Shown piece after piece: positions 50,386 to 63,070 of a DNA stretch of 64,000 bases. The stretch is from Eledone cirrhosa. Lineage: Eukaryota > Mollusca > Cephalopoda > Octopoda > Eledonidae. A model generated the notes under the pieces. It did not search any database. It had not been told where the DNA came from and worked only from the letters and a program-made list of their open reading frames with translations. The stretch's first letter is position 1; each line of letters starts with the position of its first letter. The stretch lies in assembly GCA_964016885.1 (NCBI GenBank), contig OZ024744.1, forward strand, positions 28,282,108 to 28,346,107. The letters run 5' to 3'. Made by a program: the position numbers and the translations under genes.

Positions 50386-52532
50386 TGTTGTTGTCGCTGT
50401 TATCACTGTTATTGTTCTGTTGTTGTTGTTGTTGTCGCTGTTATAACTGTTATTGCCATTGTTGTTGTTGTTGTTGTCTCTGTTATCACTGTTATTGTCA
50501 CTGTTGTTGTTGTCGCTGTTATAACTGTTATTGTCTCTGTTGATGTTGTTGTTGTCGCTGTTATAACTGTTATTGTCACTGTTCTTGTTGTCGCTGTTAT
50601 AACTCTTATTGTCACTGTTGTTGTTGTTGTCGTTGTTATCACTGTTATTGTCATTATTTTTGTTGGCGCTGTTATCACTGTTATTGTTGTCGCTGTTATC
50701 ACTGTTATTATCCCTGTTGTTGTTGTCGCTGTTATAACTGTTATTGTCACTATTGCTTTTGTTGTTGTCGCTCTTATCACTCTTATTGTCATTGTTGTTG
50801 TTGTTCTCGCTGCTATCCCTGTTATTGTTACTGTTGTTGTTCTCGCTGTTATCACTGTTATTGTCACTGTTGTTGTTGTCGCTGTTATATCTGTTATTGT
50901 CACTGTTGTTATTGTTGCTGTCTCTGTTATCACTGTTATTGTCATTGTTGTTGTTGTTGTTGTACTCGCTGTTATCACTGTTATTGTCACTGTTGTTGTC
51001 GATGTTATCACTGTTATTTTCATTGTTGTTTTTGTTGTCACTGTTATAACTGTTATTGTCATTGTCGTTGTTGTTGTCGCTGTTATCACTGTTATTGTCA
51101 TTGTTGTTGTTGTTGTCGCTGTTATCACTGTTATTGTCACTGTTGTTGTTGTTGTCCCTGTTATCACTTTTATTGTCACTGTTGTCGTTGTTGTCTCTGC
51201 TATCACTGTTATTGTCATTGTTGTTATTGTTGTTGTCGCTGTTATAACTGTTATTGTCATTGTCGTTGTTGTCGCTGTTATAACTGTTATTGTCACTGTT
51301 GTCGTTGTCCCTGTTATCACTGTTATTGTCACTGTTGTCGCCGTTATAACTGTTATTGTCATTGTTGTTGTTGTCGCTGTTATAACTGTTATTGTCATTG
51401 TTGTTGTTGTTGTTGTCGTTGTTATCACTGTTATTGTCATTGTTGTTGTCGCTGTTATCACTCTTATTGTCACTGTTGTTGTTGTTGTCGCTGTTATCAC
51501 TGTTATTGTCACTGTTGTTGTCACTGTTATAAATGATATTGTCACTGTTGTTGTTGTCGCTGTTATAACTGTTATTGTCACTGTTGTTGTTGTTGTCGCT
51601 GTTATAACTGTTATTGTCACTGTCGTTTTTGTTCTCGCTCTTATCACTGTTATTGTCACTGTTGTTGTTGTTGTCGCTGTTATAACTGTTATTCTCATTG
51701 TTGTTGTTGTCGCTGTTATAACTGTTATTGTCACTGTTGTTGTTTTGTTGTTGTTGTTGTTGTCGCTGTTATCACTGTTATTGTTCTGTTGTTGTTGATG
51801 TCGCTGTTATAACTGTTATTGCCATTGTTGTTGTTGTTGTCTCTGTTATCTCTGTTATTGTCAATATTGTTGTTGTCGCTGTTATAACTTTTTTGTTATT
51901 GGTGTTGTTGTCGCTGTTATGACTGTTATTGTCATTGTTGTTGTAGTCGCTGTTATCACTGTTAATGTCATTGTTGTTGTTGTTTTTGTCGCTGTTATTA
52001 CTGTTATTGTCACTGTGGTTATTGTTGTTCTCGCTGTTATCACAGTTATTGTCACTGTTGTTGTTGTTGTTGTTGTCGCTGTTATAACTGTTATTGTCAC
52101 TGTTGTTGTTGTTGTCGCTGTTATCACTGTTATTGACACTGTCGTTGTTGTTGTTCTCGCTGTTATCACTGTTATTGTCACTGTTGATGTTGTTGTCGCT
52201 GTTATAACTGTTATTGTCACTGTTGTTGTTGCTGTTGTCGCTGTCATAACTCTTATTGTCACTGTTGTTGTTGTTTTTGTTGTTGTCGTTGTTATCACTG
52301 TTATTGTCACTGTTGTTGTTGTGTTGTCGCTGTTATCACTGTTATTGTCACTGCTGTTGTTGTCACTGTTATAAATGTTATTGTCACTGTTGTTGTTGTT
52401 GTCGCTGTTATAACTGTTATTGTCATTGTTGTTGTTGTCGCTGTTATAACTGTTATTGTCACTGTTGTTGTTGTTGTCGCTGTTATTGTCACTGTTGTTG
52501 TTTTGTTGTTGTTGTTGTCGCTGTTATCACTG

Positions 52533-53803
52533 TTATTGTTCTGTTGTTGTTGTTGTTGTCGCTGTTATAACTGTTATTGCCATTGTTGTTGTTGTTGTTG
52601 TCTCTGTTATCACTGTTATTGTCACTGTTGTTGTTGTCGCTGTTATAACTGTTATTGTTGTTGTCGTTGTTATCACTGTTAATGTCATTGTTGTTGTTGT
52701 TTTTGTCGCTGTTATTATGGTTATTGTCACTGTGGTTGTTGTTGTTCTCGCTGTTATGACAGTTATTGTCACTGTTGTTGTTGTTGTTGTCGCTGTTATA
52801 ACTGTTATTGTCACTGTTGTTGCTGTTGTAGCTTTTATCACTGTTATTGACACTGTTGTTATTGTTGTCGCTGTTATAACTCTTATTGTCACTGTTGTTG
52901 TTGTTGTCGATGTTATTGTCACTGTTGTTGTTTTGTTGTTGTTGTTGTCGTCGCTGTTGTAACTGTTATTGCCATTGTTGTTGTTGTTGTTGTCTCTATT
53001 ATCACTGTTATTGTTACTGTTGTTGTTGTCGCTGTTATAACTGATATTGTTATTGGTGTTTTTGTTGTCGCTGTAATAACTGTTATTGTCATTATTGTTG
53101 TTGTCGCTGTTATCACTGTTATTGTCACTGTTGTTGTTTTGTTGTTGTTGTTGTCGTCGTTGTCATCACTGTTATTGTCACTGTTGCTGTTGTTGTTGTC
53201 GTTGTTATCATGCTTATTGTCACTGTTGTTATTGTCGTTGTTGTCGTTGTCATCACTGTTATTGTCGCTGTTGTTGTTGTCGCTGTTATTTTCACTGTTG
53301 ATGTTTTGTTGTTGTTGTTGTCGTCGTTGTCATCACTGTTATTGTCGCTGTTGTTGTCGTTGTTGTCGTTGTTATCATGGTTATTGTCACTGTTGTTGTT
53401 GTTGTTATTACTGTTATAGTCACTGTTGTTGTTGTCGCTGTTATAACTGTTATTGTCACTGTTGTTGTTGTTGTCATTGTTATCACTGTTATTGTCACTA
53501 TTGTTGTTGTCGCTGTTATCACTGTTATTGTCACTGTTGTTGTTGTTCTCGCTGTTATCACTGTTATTGTCACTGTTGTTGTGTTGTTGTCGCTGTTATA
53601 ACTGTTATTGTCAAAGTTGTTGTTGTCGCTGTTATAACTGTTATTGTCACTGTTATTGTTGTTGTCGCTGTTACCACTGTTATTGTCTTTGTTGTTGTTG
53701 TTCTCGCTGTTATCGCTGTTATTGTCATTGATGTTGTTGTCGCTGTTATCACTTATATTGTCATTGTTGTTGTTGTTGTCGCTGTTATAACTGTTATTGT
53801 CAC
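52533..53803 (+). repeat. Cassette X, copy 4
   Basis: It lies exactly 7,906 bp from copy 3 and appears identical to it. It was carried along by the 7.9-kb duplication. Confidence 0.9.
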
Positions 53804-56776
53804 TGTTGTTGTTGCTGTTGTCTCTGTCGTAACTCTTATTGTCACTGTTGTTGTTGTTGTTGTTGTCGTTGTTATCACTGTTATTGTCATTATTGTTGTT
53901 CTCGCTGTTATCACTGGTATTGACACTGTTGTTGTTGTTGTCGCTGTTATAACTGTTATTGTCTCTGTTGATGTTGTTGTTGTCGCTGTTATAACTGTTA
54001 TTGTCACTGTTGTTGTTGTCGCTGTTATAACTCTTATTGTCACTGTTGTTGTTGTTGTCGTTGTTATCACTGTTATTGTCATTATTGTTGTTGGCGCTGT
54101 TATCACTGTTATTGTTGTCGCTGTTATCACTGTTATTATCCCTGTTGTTGTTGTCGCTGTTATAACTGTTATTGTCACTATTGCTTTTGTTGTTGTCGCT
54201 CTTATCACTCTTATTGTCATTGTTGTTGTTGTTTTCGCTGCTATCCCTGTTATTGTTACTGTTGTTGTTCTCGCTGTTATCACTGTTATTGTCACTGTTG
54301 TTGTTGTCGCTGTTATATCTGTTATTGTCACTGTTGTTATTGTTGCTGTCTCTGTTATCACTGTTATTGTCATTGTTGTTGTTGTTGTACTCGCTGTTAT
54401 CACTGTTATTGTCACTGTTGTTGTCGATGTTATCACTGTTATTTTCATTGTCACTGTTATAACTGTTATTGTCATTGTCGTTGTTGTTGTCGCTGTTATC
54501 ACTGTTATTGTCATTGTTGTTGTTGTTGTCGCTGTTATCACTGTTATTGTCACTGTTGTTGTTGTTGTCCCTGTTATCACTTTTATTGTCACTGTTGTCG
54601 TTGTTGTCTCTGCTATCACTGTTATTGTCATTGTTGTTATTGTTGTTGTCGCTGTTATAACTGTTATTGTCATTGTTGTTGTTGTCGCTGTTATAACTGT
54701 TATTGTCACTGTTGTCGTTGTCCCTGTTATAACTGTTACTGTCACTGTTGTTGTTGTCGCTGTTATCACTGTTATTGTCACTGTTGTTGTCGCCGTTATC
54801 ACTGTTATTGTCATTGTTGTTGTTGTCGCTGTTATAACTGTTATTGTCATTGTTGTTGTTGTTGTTGTCGTTGTTATCACTGTTATTGTCATTGTTGTTG
54901 TCGCTGTTATCACTGTTATTGTCACTGTTGTTGTTGTTGTCGCTGTTATCACTGTTATTGTCACTGTTGTTGTCACTGTTATAAATGTTATTGTCACTGT
55001 TGTTGTTGTCGCTGTTATAACTGTTATTGTCACTGTTGTTGTTGTTGTCGCTGTTATAACTGTTATTGTCACTGTCGTTTTTGTTCTCGCTCTTATCACT
55101 GTTATTGTCACTGTTGTTGTTGTTGTCGCTGTTATCACTGTTATTGTTCTGTTGTTGTTGATGTCGCTGTTATAACTGTTATTAGCATTGTTGTTGTTGT
55201 TGTTGTCTCTGTTATCACTGTTATTGTCAATATTGTTGTTGTCGCTGTTATAACTTTTTTGTTATTGTTATTGTTGTTATTGTTGTTGTCGCTGTTATAA
55301 CTGTTATTGTCACTGTTGTTGTTGTCGCTGTTATAACTGTTATTGTCACTGTTTTTGTTGTTGTCGCTGTTATAACTGTTATTGTCACTGTTGTTGTTGG
55401 TGTTGTCGCTGTTATCACTGTTATTGTCACTGTTGTTGTTGTCGCTGTTATCACTGTTATTGTCACTGTTGTTGTCGCCGTTATCACTGATATTGTCATC
55501 GTTGTTGTTGTCGCTGTTATAACTGTTATTGTCATTGTTGTTGTTGTTGTTGTCGCTGTTATAACTGTTATTGTCACTGTTGTTGTTGTTGTCGCTGTTA
55601 TAACTGTTATTGTCACTGTCGTTTTTGTTCTCGCTCTTATCACTGTTATTGTCACTGTTGTTGTTGTCGCTGTTATAACTGTTATTGACATTGTTGTTGT
55701 TGTCGCTGTTATAACTGTTATTGTCACTGTTGTTGTCTCTGTTATTGTCACTGTTGTTGTTTTGTTGTTGTTGTTGTTGTTGTTGTCGCTGTTATCACTG
55801 TTATTGTTCTGTTGTTGTTGATGTCGCTGTTATAACTGTTATTGCCATTGTTGTTGTTGTTGTCTCTGTTATCACTGTTATTGTCACTATTGTTGTTGTC
55901 GCTGTTATAACTTTTTTGTTATTGGTGTTGTTGTTGTCGCTGTTATGACTGTTATTGCCATTGTTGTTGTAGTCGCTGTTATCACTGTTAATGTCATTGT
56001 TGTTGTTGTTTTTGTCGCTGTTATTACTGTTATTGTCACTGTGGTTGTTGTTGTTCTCGCTGTTATCACAGTTATTGTCACTGTTGTTGTTGTCGCTGTT
56101 ATAACTGTTATTGTCACTGTTGTTGTTGTTCTTGTCGCTGTTATAACTGTTATTGTCACTGTTGTTGTTGTAGCTTTTATCACTGTTATTGACACTGTTG
56201 TTATTGTTGTCGCTGTTATAACTGTTATTGTCACTGTTGTTGTTGTGGTTCTCGCTGTTATAACTGTTATTGTGACTGTTGTTGTTGTTGTCGCTGTTAT
56301 AACTGTTATTGTCATTGTTGTTGTTGTTGTCGCTGTTATCACTGTTATTGACACTGTCGTTGTTGTTGTTCTCGCTGTTATCTCTGTTATTGTCACTGTT
56401 GTTGTTGTTGTCGCTGTTATAACTGTTATTGTCACTGTTGTTGTTGTTGTCGCTATTATATCTGTTATTGTCACTGATGTTGTTGTTGCTGTCTCTGTTA
56501 TCACTGTTATTGTCATTGTTGTTGTTGTTGTTGTACTCGCTGTTATCACTGTTATTGTCACTGTTGTTGTCGATGTTATCACTGTTATTTTCATTGTTGT
56601 TTTTGTTGTCACTGTTATAACTGTTATTGTCATTGTTGTTGTTGTTGTCGCTGTTATCACTGTTATTGTCATTGTTGTTGTTGTTGTCCCTGTTATCACT
56701 GTTATTGTCACTGTTGTTGTTGTTGTCCCTGTTATCACTGTTATTGTCACTGTTGTCGTTGTTGTTGTCACTGTTA

Positions 56777-56786
56777 TTTATAAATG
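56777..56786. other. TTTATAAATG interruption, site 4
   Basis: This is the copy-2 counterpart of the 48,868 site within the 7.9-kb duplication (offset 7,909 bp). Confidence 0.85.
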
Positions 56787-57019
56787 TTATTGTCACTGTT
56801 GTTGTTGTCGCTGTTATAACTGTTATTGTCACTGTTGTTGTCGCTGTTATAACTGTTATTGTCACTGTTTTTGTTGTTGTCGCTGTTATAACTGTTATTG
56901 TCACTGTTGTTGTTGTTGTTGTCGCTGTTATCACTGTTATTGTCACTGTTGTTGTCGTTGTCTCTGTTATCACTGTTATTGTCATTGTTGTTATTGTTGT
57001 TGTCGCTGTTATAACTGTT

Positions 57020-60000
57020 ATTGTCATTGTTGTTGTTGTCGCTGTTATAACTGTTATTGTCACTGCTGTCGTTGTCCCTGTTATAACTGTTACTGTCACT
57101 TTTGTTGTTGTTGCTGTTATCACTGTTATTGTCACTGTTGTTGTCGCCGTTATCACTGTTATTGTCATTGTTGTTGTTGTCGCTGTTATAACTGTTATTG
57201 TCATTGTTGTTGTTGTTGTTGTCGCGTTTATCACTGTTATTGTCATTGTTGTTGTCGCTGTTATCACTGTCATTGTCACTGTTGTTTTTGTTGTCGCTGT
57301 TATCACTGTTATTGTCACTGTTGTTGTCACTGTTATAAATGTTATTGTCACTGTTGTTGTTGTCGCTGTTATAACTGTTATTGTCACTGTTGTCGTTGTT
57401 GTCGCTGTTATAACTGTTATTGTCACTGTCGTTTTTGTTCTCGCTCTTATCACTGTTATTGTCACTGTTGTTGTTGTCGCTGTTATAACTGTTATTGTCA
57501 TTGTTGTTGTTGTCGCTGTTATAACTGTTATTGTCACTGTTGTTGTCGCTGTTATTGTCACTGTTGTTGTTTTGTTGTTGTTGTTGTTGTCGCTGTTATC
57601 ACTGTTATTGTCACTATTGTTGTTGTCGCTGTTATAACTTTTTTGTTATTGGTGTTGTTGTTGTCGCTGTTATGACTGTTATTGTCATTGTTGTTGTAGT
57701 CGCTGTTATCACTGTTAATGTCATTGTTGTTGTTGTTCTTGTCGCTGTTATTACTGTTATTGTCACTGTGGTTGTTGTTCTCGCTGTTATCACAGTTATT
57801 GTCACTGTTGTTGTTGTTGTTGTCGCTGTTATAACTGTTATTGTCACTGTTGTTGTTGTTCTTGTCGCTGTTATAACTGTTACTGTCACTGTTGTTGTTG
57901 TCGCTTTTATCACTGTTATTGACACTGTTGTTATTGTTGTCGCTGTTATAACTGTTATTGTCACTATTGTTGTTGTGGTTCTCGCTGTTATAACTGTTAT
58001 TGTGACTGTTGTTGTTGTTGTTGTCGCTGTTATAACTGTTATTGTCATTGTTGTTTTTGTCGCAGTTATCACTGTTATTGACACTGTCGTTGTTGTTGTT
58101 CTCGCTGTTATCACTGTTATTGTCACTGTTGTTGTTGTTGTCGCTGTTATAACTGTTATTGTCACTGTTGTTGTTGCTGTTGTCGCTGTCATAACTCTTA
58201 TTGTCACTGTTGTTGTTGTTGTTGTTGTCGTTGTTATCACTGTTATTGTCATTATTGTTGTTCTCGCTGTTATCACTGGTATTGACACTGTTGTTGTTGT
58301 TGTCGCTGTTATAACTGTTATTGTCTCTGTTGATGTTGTTGTTGTCGCTGTTATAACTGTTATTTTCACTGTTGTTGTTGTCGCTGTTATAACTCTTATT
58401 GTCACTGTTGTTGTTGTTGTCGTTGTTATCACTGTTATTGTCATTATTGTTGTTGGCGCTGTTATCACTGTTATTGTTGTCGCTGTTATCACTGTTATTA
58501 TCCCTGTTGTTGTTGTCGCTGTTATAACTGTTATTGTCACTATTGCTTTTGTTGTTGTCGCTCTTATCACTCTTATTGTCATTGTTGTTGTTGTTTTCGC
58601 TGCTATCCCTGTTATTGTTACTGTTGTTGTTCTCGCTGTTATCACTGTTATTGTCACTGTTGTTGTTGTCGCTGTTATATCTGTTATTGTCACTGTTGTT
58701 ATTGTTGCTGTCTCTGTTATCACTGTTATTGTCATTGTTGTTGTTGTTGTTGTACTCGCTGTTATCACTGTTATTGTCACTGTTGTTGTCGATGTTATCA
58801 CTGTTATTTTCATTGTTGTTTTTGTTGTCACTGTGATAACTGTTATTGTCATTGTTGTTGTTGTTGTCGCTGTTATCACTGTTATTGTCATTGTTGTTGT
58901 TGTCGCTGTTATCACTGTTATTGTCACTGTTGTTGTTGTTGTCCCTGTTATCACTGTTATTGTTATTGTTGTTATTGTTGTTGTCGCTGTTATAACTGTT
59001 ATTGTCACTGTTGTTGTTGTCGCTGTTATAACTGTTATTGTCACTGTTTTTGTTGTTGTCGCTGTTATAACTGTTATTGTCACTGTTGTTGTTGGTGTTG
59101 TCGCTGTTATCACTGTTATTGTCACTGTTGTTGTTGTCGCTGTTATCACTGTTATTGTCACTGTTGTTGTCGCCGTTATCACTGATATTGTCATTGTTGT
59201 TGTTGTCGCTGTTATAACTGTTATTGTCATTGTTGTTGTTGTTGTTGTCGCTGTTATAACTGTTATTGTCACTGTTGTTGTTGTTGTCGCTGTTATAACT
59301 GTTATTGTCACTGTCGTTTTTGTTCTCGCTCTTATCACTGTTATTGTCACTGTTGTTGTTGTCGCTGTTATAACTGTTATTGTCATTGTTGTTGTTGTCG
59401 CTGTTATAACTGTTATTGTCACAGTTGTTGTCTCTGTTATTGTCACTGTTGTTGTTTTGTTGTTGTTGTTGTTGTTGTTGTCGCTGTTATCACTGTTATT
59501 GTTCTGTTGTTGTTGATGTCGCTGTTATAACTGTTATTGCCATTGTTGTTGTTGTTGTCTCTGTTATCACTGTTATTGTCACTATTGTTGTTGTCGCTGT
59601 TATAACTTTTTTGTTATTGGTGTTGTTGTTGTCGCTGTTATGACTGTCATTGCCATTGTTGTTGTAGTCGCTGTTATCACTGTTAATGTCATTGTTGTTG
59701 TTGTTTTTGTCGCTGTTATTACTGTTATTGTCACTGTGGTTGTTGTTGTTCTCGCTGTTATCACAGTTATTGTCACTGTTGTTGTTGTTGTCGCTGTTAT
59801 AACTGTTATTGTCACTGTTGTTTTTGTTCTTGTCGCTGTTATAACTGTTATTGTCACTGTTGTTGTTGTAGCTTTTATCACTGTTATTGACACTGTTGTT
59901 ATTGTTGTCGCTGTTATAACTGTTATTGTCACTGTTGTTGTTGTGGTTCTCGCTGTTATAACTGTTATTGTGACTGTTGTTGTTGTTGTCGCTGTTATAA

Positions 60001-60045
60001 CTGTTATTGTCATTGTTGTTGTTGTTGTCGCTGTTATCACTGTTA
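57020..60045 (+). repeat. 3,025-bp tandem duplication, copy 1
   Basis: The CACTGCTGTCG unit at 57,061 recurs at 60,086, exactly 3,025 bp later, and the T6 sites at 57,639 and 59,607 recur at 60,664 and 62,632. I noticed one substitution between the copies (GTTTTTG near 57,285). The left part overlaps copy 2 of the 7.9-kb repeat, so this event came after that one. Confidence 0.93.
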
Positions 60046-63000
60046 TTGTCATTGTTGTTGTTGTCGCTGTTATAACTGTTATTGTCACTGCTGTCGTTGT
60101 CCCTGTTATAACTGTTACTGTCACTTTTGTTGTTGTTGCTGTTATCACTGTTATTGTCACTGTTGTTGTCGCCGTTATCACTGTTATTGTCATTGTTGTT
60201 GTTGTCGCTGTTATAACTGTTATTGTCATTGTTGTTGTTGTTGTTGTCGCGTTTATCACTGTTATTGTCATTGTTGTTGTCGCTGTTATCACTGTCATTG
60301 TCACTGTTGTTGTTGTTGTCGCTGTTATCACTGTTATTGTCACTGTTGTTGTCACTGTTATAAATGTTATTGTCACTGTTGTTGTTGTCGCTGTTATAAC
60401 TGTTATTGTCACTGTTGTCGTTGTTGTCGCTGTTATAACTGTTATTGTCACTGTCGTTTTTGTTCTCGCTCTTATCACTGTTATTGTCACTGTTGTTGTT
60501 GTCGCTGTTATAACTGTTATTGTCATTGTTGTTGTTGTCGCTGTTATAACTGTTATTGTCACTGTTGTTGTCGCTGTTATTGTCACTGTTGTTGTTTTGT
60601 TGTTGTTGTTGTTGTCGCTGTTATCACTGTTATTGTCACTATTGTTGTTGTCGCTGTTATAACTTTTTTGTTATTGGTGTTGTTGTTGTCGCTGTTATGA
60701 CTGTTATTGTCATTGTTGTTGTAGTCGCTGTTATCACTGTTAATGTCATTGTTGTTGTTGTTCTTGTCGCTGTTATTACTGTTATTGTCACTGTGGTTGT
60801 TGTTCTCGCTGTTATCACAGTTATTGTCACTGTTGTTGTTGTTGTTGTCGCTGTTATAACTGTTATTGTCACTGTTGTTGTTGTTCTTGTCGCTGTTATA
60901 ACTGTTACTGTCACTGTTGTTGTTGTCGCTTTTATCACTGTTATTGACACTGTTGTTATTGTTGTCGCTGTTATAACTGTTATTGTCACTATTGTTGTTG
61001 TGGTTCTCGCTGTTATAACTGTTATTGTGACTGTTGTTGTTGTTGTTGTCGCTGTTATAACTGTTATTGTCATTGTTGTTTTTGTCGCAGTTATCACTGT
61101 TATTGACACTGTCGTTGTTGTTGTTCTCGCTGTTATCACTGTTATTGTCACTGTTGTTGTTGTTGTCGCTGTTATAACTGTTATTGTCACTGTTGTTGTT
61201 GCTGTTGTCGCTGTCATAACTCTTATTGTCACTGTTGTTGTTGTTGTTGTTGTCGTTGTTATCACTGTTATTGTCATTATTGTTGTTCTCGCTGTTATCA
61301 CTGGTATTGACACTGTTGTTGTTGTTGTCGCTGTTATAACTGTTATTGTCTCTGTTGATGTTGTTGTTGTCGCTGTTATAACTGTTATTTTCACTGTTGT
61401 TGTTGTCGCTGTTATAACTCTTATTGTCACTGTTGTTGTTGTTGTCGTTGTTATCACTGTTATTGTCATTATTGTTGTTGGCGCTGTTATCACTGTTATT
61501 GTTGTCGCTGTTATCACTGTTATTATCCCTGTTGTTGTTGTCGCTGTTATAACTGTTATTGTCACTATTGCTTTTGTTGTTGTCGCTCTTATCACTCTTA
61601 TTGTCATTGTTGTTGTTGTTTTCGCTGCTATCCCTGTTATTGTTACTGTTGTTGTTCTCGCTGTTATCACTGTTATTGTCACTGTTGTTGTTGTCGCTGT
61701 TATATCTGTTATTGTCACTGTTGTTATTGTTGCTGTCTCTGTTATCACTGTTATTGTCATTGTTGTTGTTGTTGTTGTACTCGCTGTTATCACTGTTATT
61801 GTCACTGTTGTTGTCGATGTTATCACTGTTATTTTCATTGTTGTTTTTGTTGTCACTGTGATAACTGTTATTGTCATTGTTGTTGTTGTTGTCGCTGTTA
61901 TCACTGTTATTGTCATTGTTGTTGTTGTCGCTGTTATCACTGTTATTGTCACTGTTGTTGTTGTTGTCCCTGTTATCACTGTTATTGTTATTGTTGTTAT
62001 TGTTGTTGTCGCTGTTATAACTGTTATTGTCACTGTTGTTGTTGTCGCTGTTATAACTGTTATTGTCACTGTTTTTGTTGTTGTCGCTGTTATAACTGTT
62101 ATTGTCACTGTTGTTGTTGGTGTTGTCGCTGTTATCACTGTTATTGTCACTGTTGTTGTTGTCGCTGTTATCACTGTTATTGTCACTGTTGTTGTCGCCG
62201 TTATCACTGATATTGTCATTGTTGTTGTTGTCGCTGTTATAACTGTTATTGTCATTGTTGTTGTTGTTGTTGTCGCTGTTATAACTGTTATTGTCACTGT
62301 TGTTGTTGTTGTCGCTGTTATAACTGTTATTGTCACTGTCGTTTTTGTTCTCGCTCTTATCACTGTTATTGTCACTGTTGTTGTTGTCGCTGTTATAACT
62401 GTTATTGTCATTGTTGTTGTTGTCGCTGTTATAACTGTTATTGTCACAGTTGTTGTCTCTGTTATTGTCACTGTTGTTGTTTTGTTGTTGTTGTTGTTGT
62501 TGTTGTCGCTGTTATCACTGTTATTGTTCTGTTGTTGTTGATGTCGCTGTTATAACTGTTATTGCCATTGTTGTTGTTGTTGTCTCTGTTATCACTGTTA
62601 TTGTCACTATTGTTGTTGTCGCTGTTATAACTTTTTTGTTATTGGTGTTGTTGTTGTCGCTGTTATGACTGTCATTGCCATTGTTGTTGTAGTCGCTGTT
62701 ATCACTGTTAATGTCATTGTTGTTGTTGTTTTTGTCGCTGTTATTACTGTTATTGTCACTGTGGTTGTTGTTGTTCTCGCTGTTATCACAGTTATTGTCA
62801 CTGTTGTTGTTGTTGTCGCTGTTATAACTGTTATTGTCACTGTTGTTTTTGTTCTTGTCGCTGTTATAACTGTTATTGTCACTGTTGTTGTTGTAGCTTT
62901 TATCACTGTTATTGACACTGTTGTTATTGTTGTCGCTGTTATAACTGTTATTGTCACTGTTGTTGTTGTGGTTCTCGCTGTTATAACTGTTATTGTGACT

Positions 63001-63070
63001 GTTGTTGTTGTTGTCGCTGTTATAACTGTTATTGTCATTGTTGTTGTTGTTGTCGCTGTTATCACTGTTA
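60046..63070 (+). repeat. 3,025-bp tandem duplication, copy 2
   Basis: It matches 57,020-60,045 throughout. The match breaks near 63,070, where this copy continues with GACACTGTCG units like 56.35 kb, whereas copy 1 at 60,045 jumps to GTCATTG. Confidence 0.93.

Larger units (their letters stand above)
50386..58293 (+). repeat. 7.9-kb tandem duplication, copy 2
   Basis: By eye it differs from 42,480-50,385 at only about half a dozen places. These include TATTTTTGTTGGCG near 50,656, TCACTG for TCGCTG before the GTTATAAATG at 54,980, a gained GTT near 55,200, GTTTTTG near 57,285, GTTCTTG near 57,735, and TCACTG for TCAATG near 57,845. Silent differences may have been missed. The identity implies recent duplication or conversion. 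Confidence 0.93.
18281..62646 (+). other. T6 interruption series (young family), 18 sites
   Basis: AACTTTTTTGTTATTGG interrupts the array with its T run starting at 18,288; 29,518; 32,261; 34,733; 36,848; 39,045 (ATTATTGG variant); 41,514; 43,983; 47,346 (TTATTGTTATTG variant); 48,003; 49,730; 51,889; 55,255 (same variant as 47,346); 55,912; 57,639; 59,607; 60,664 and 62,632. It is usually followed by GTGTTGTTG and GTTATGACTG. It changes triplet phase and creates a stop codon in the Thr-rich frame of the minus strand. It is absent left of 18.2 kb. Confidence 0.9.
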
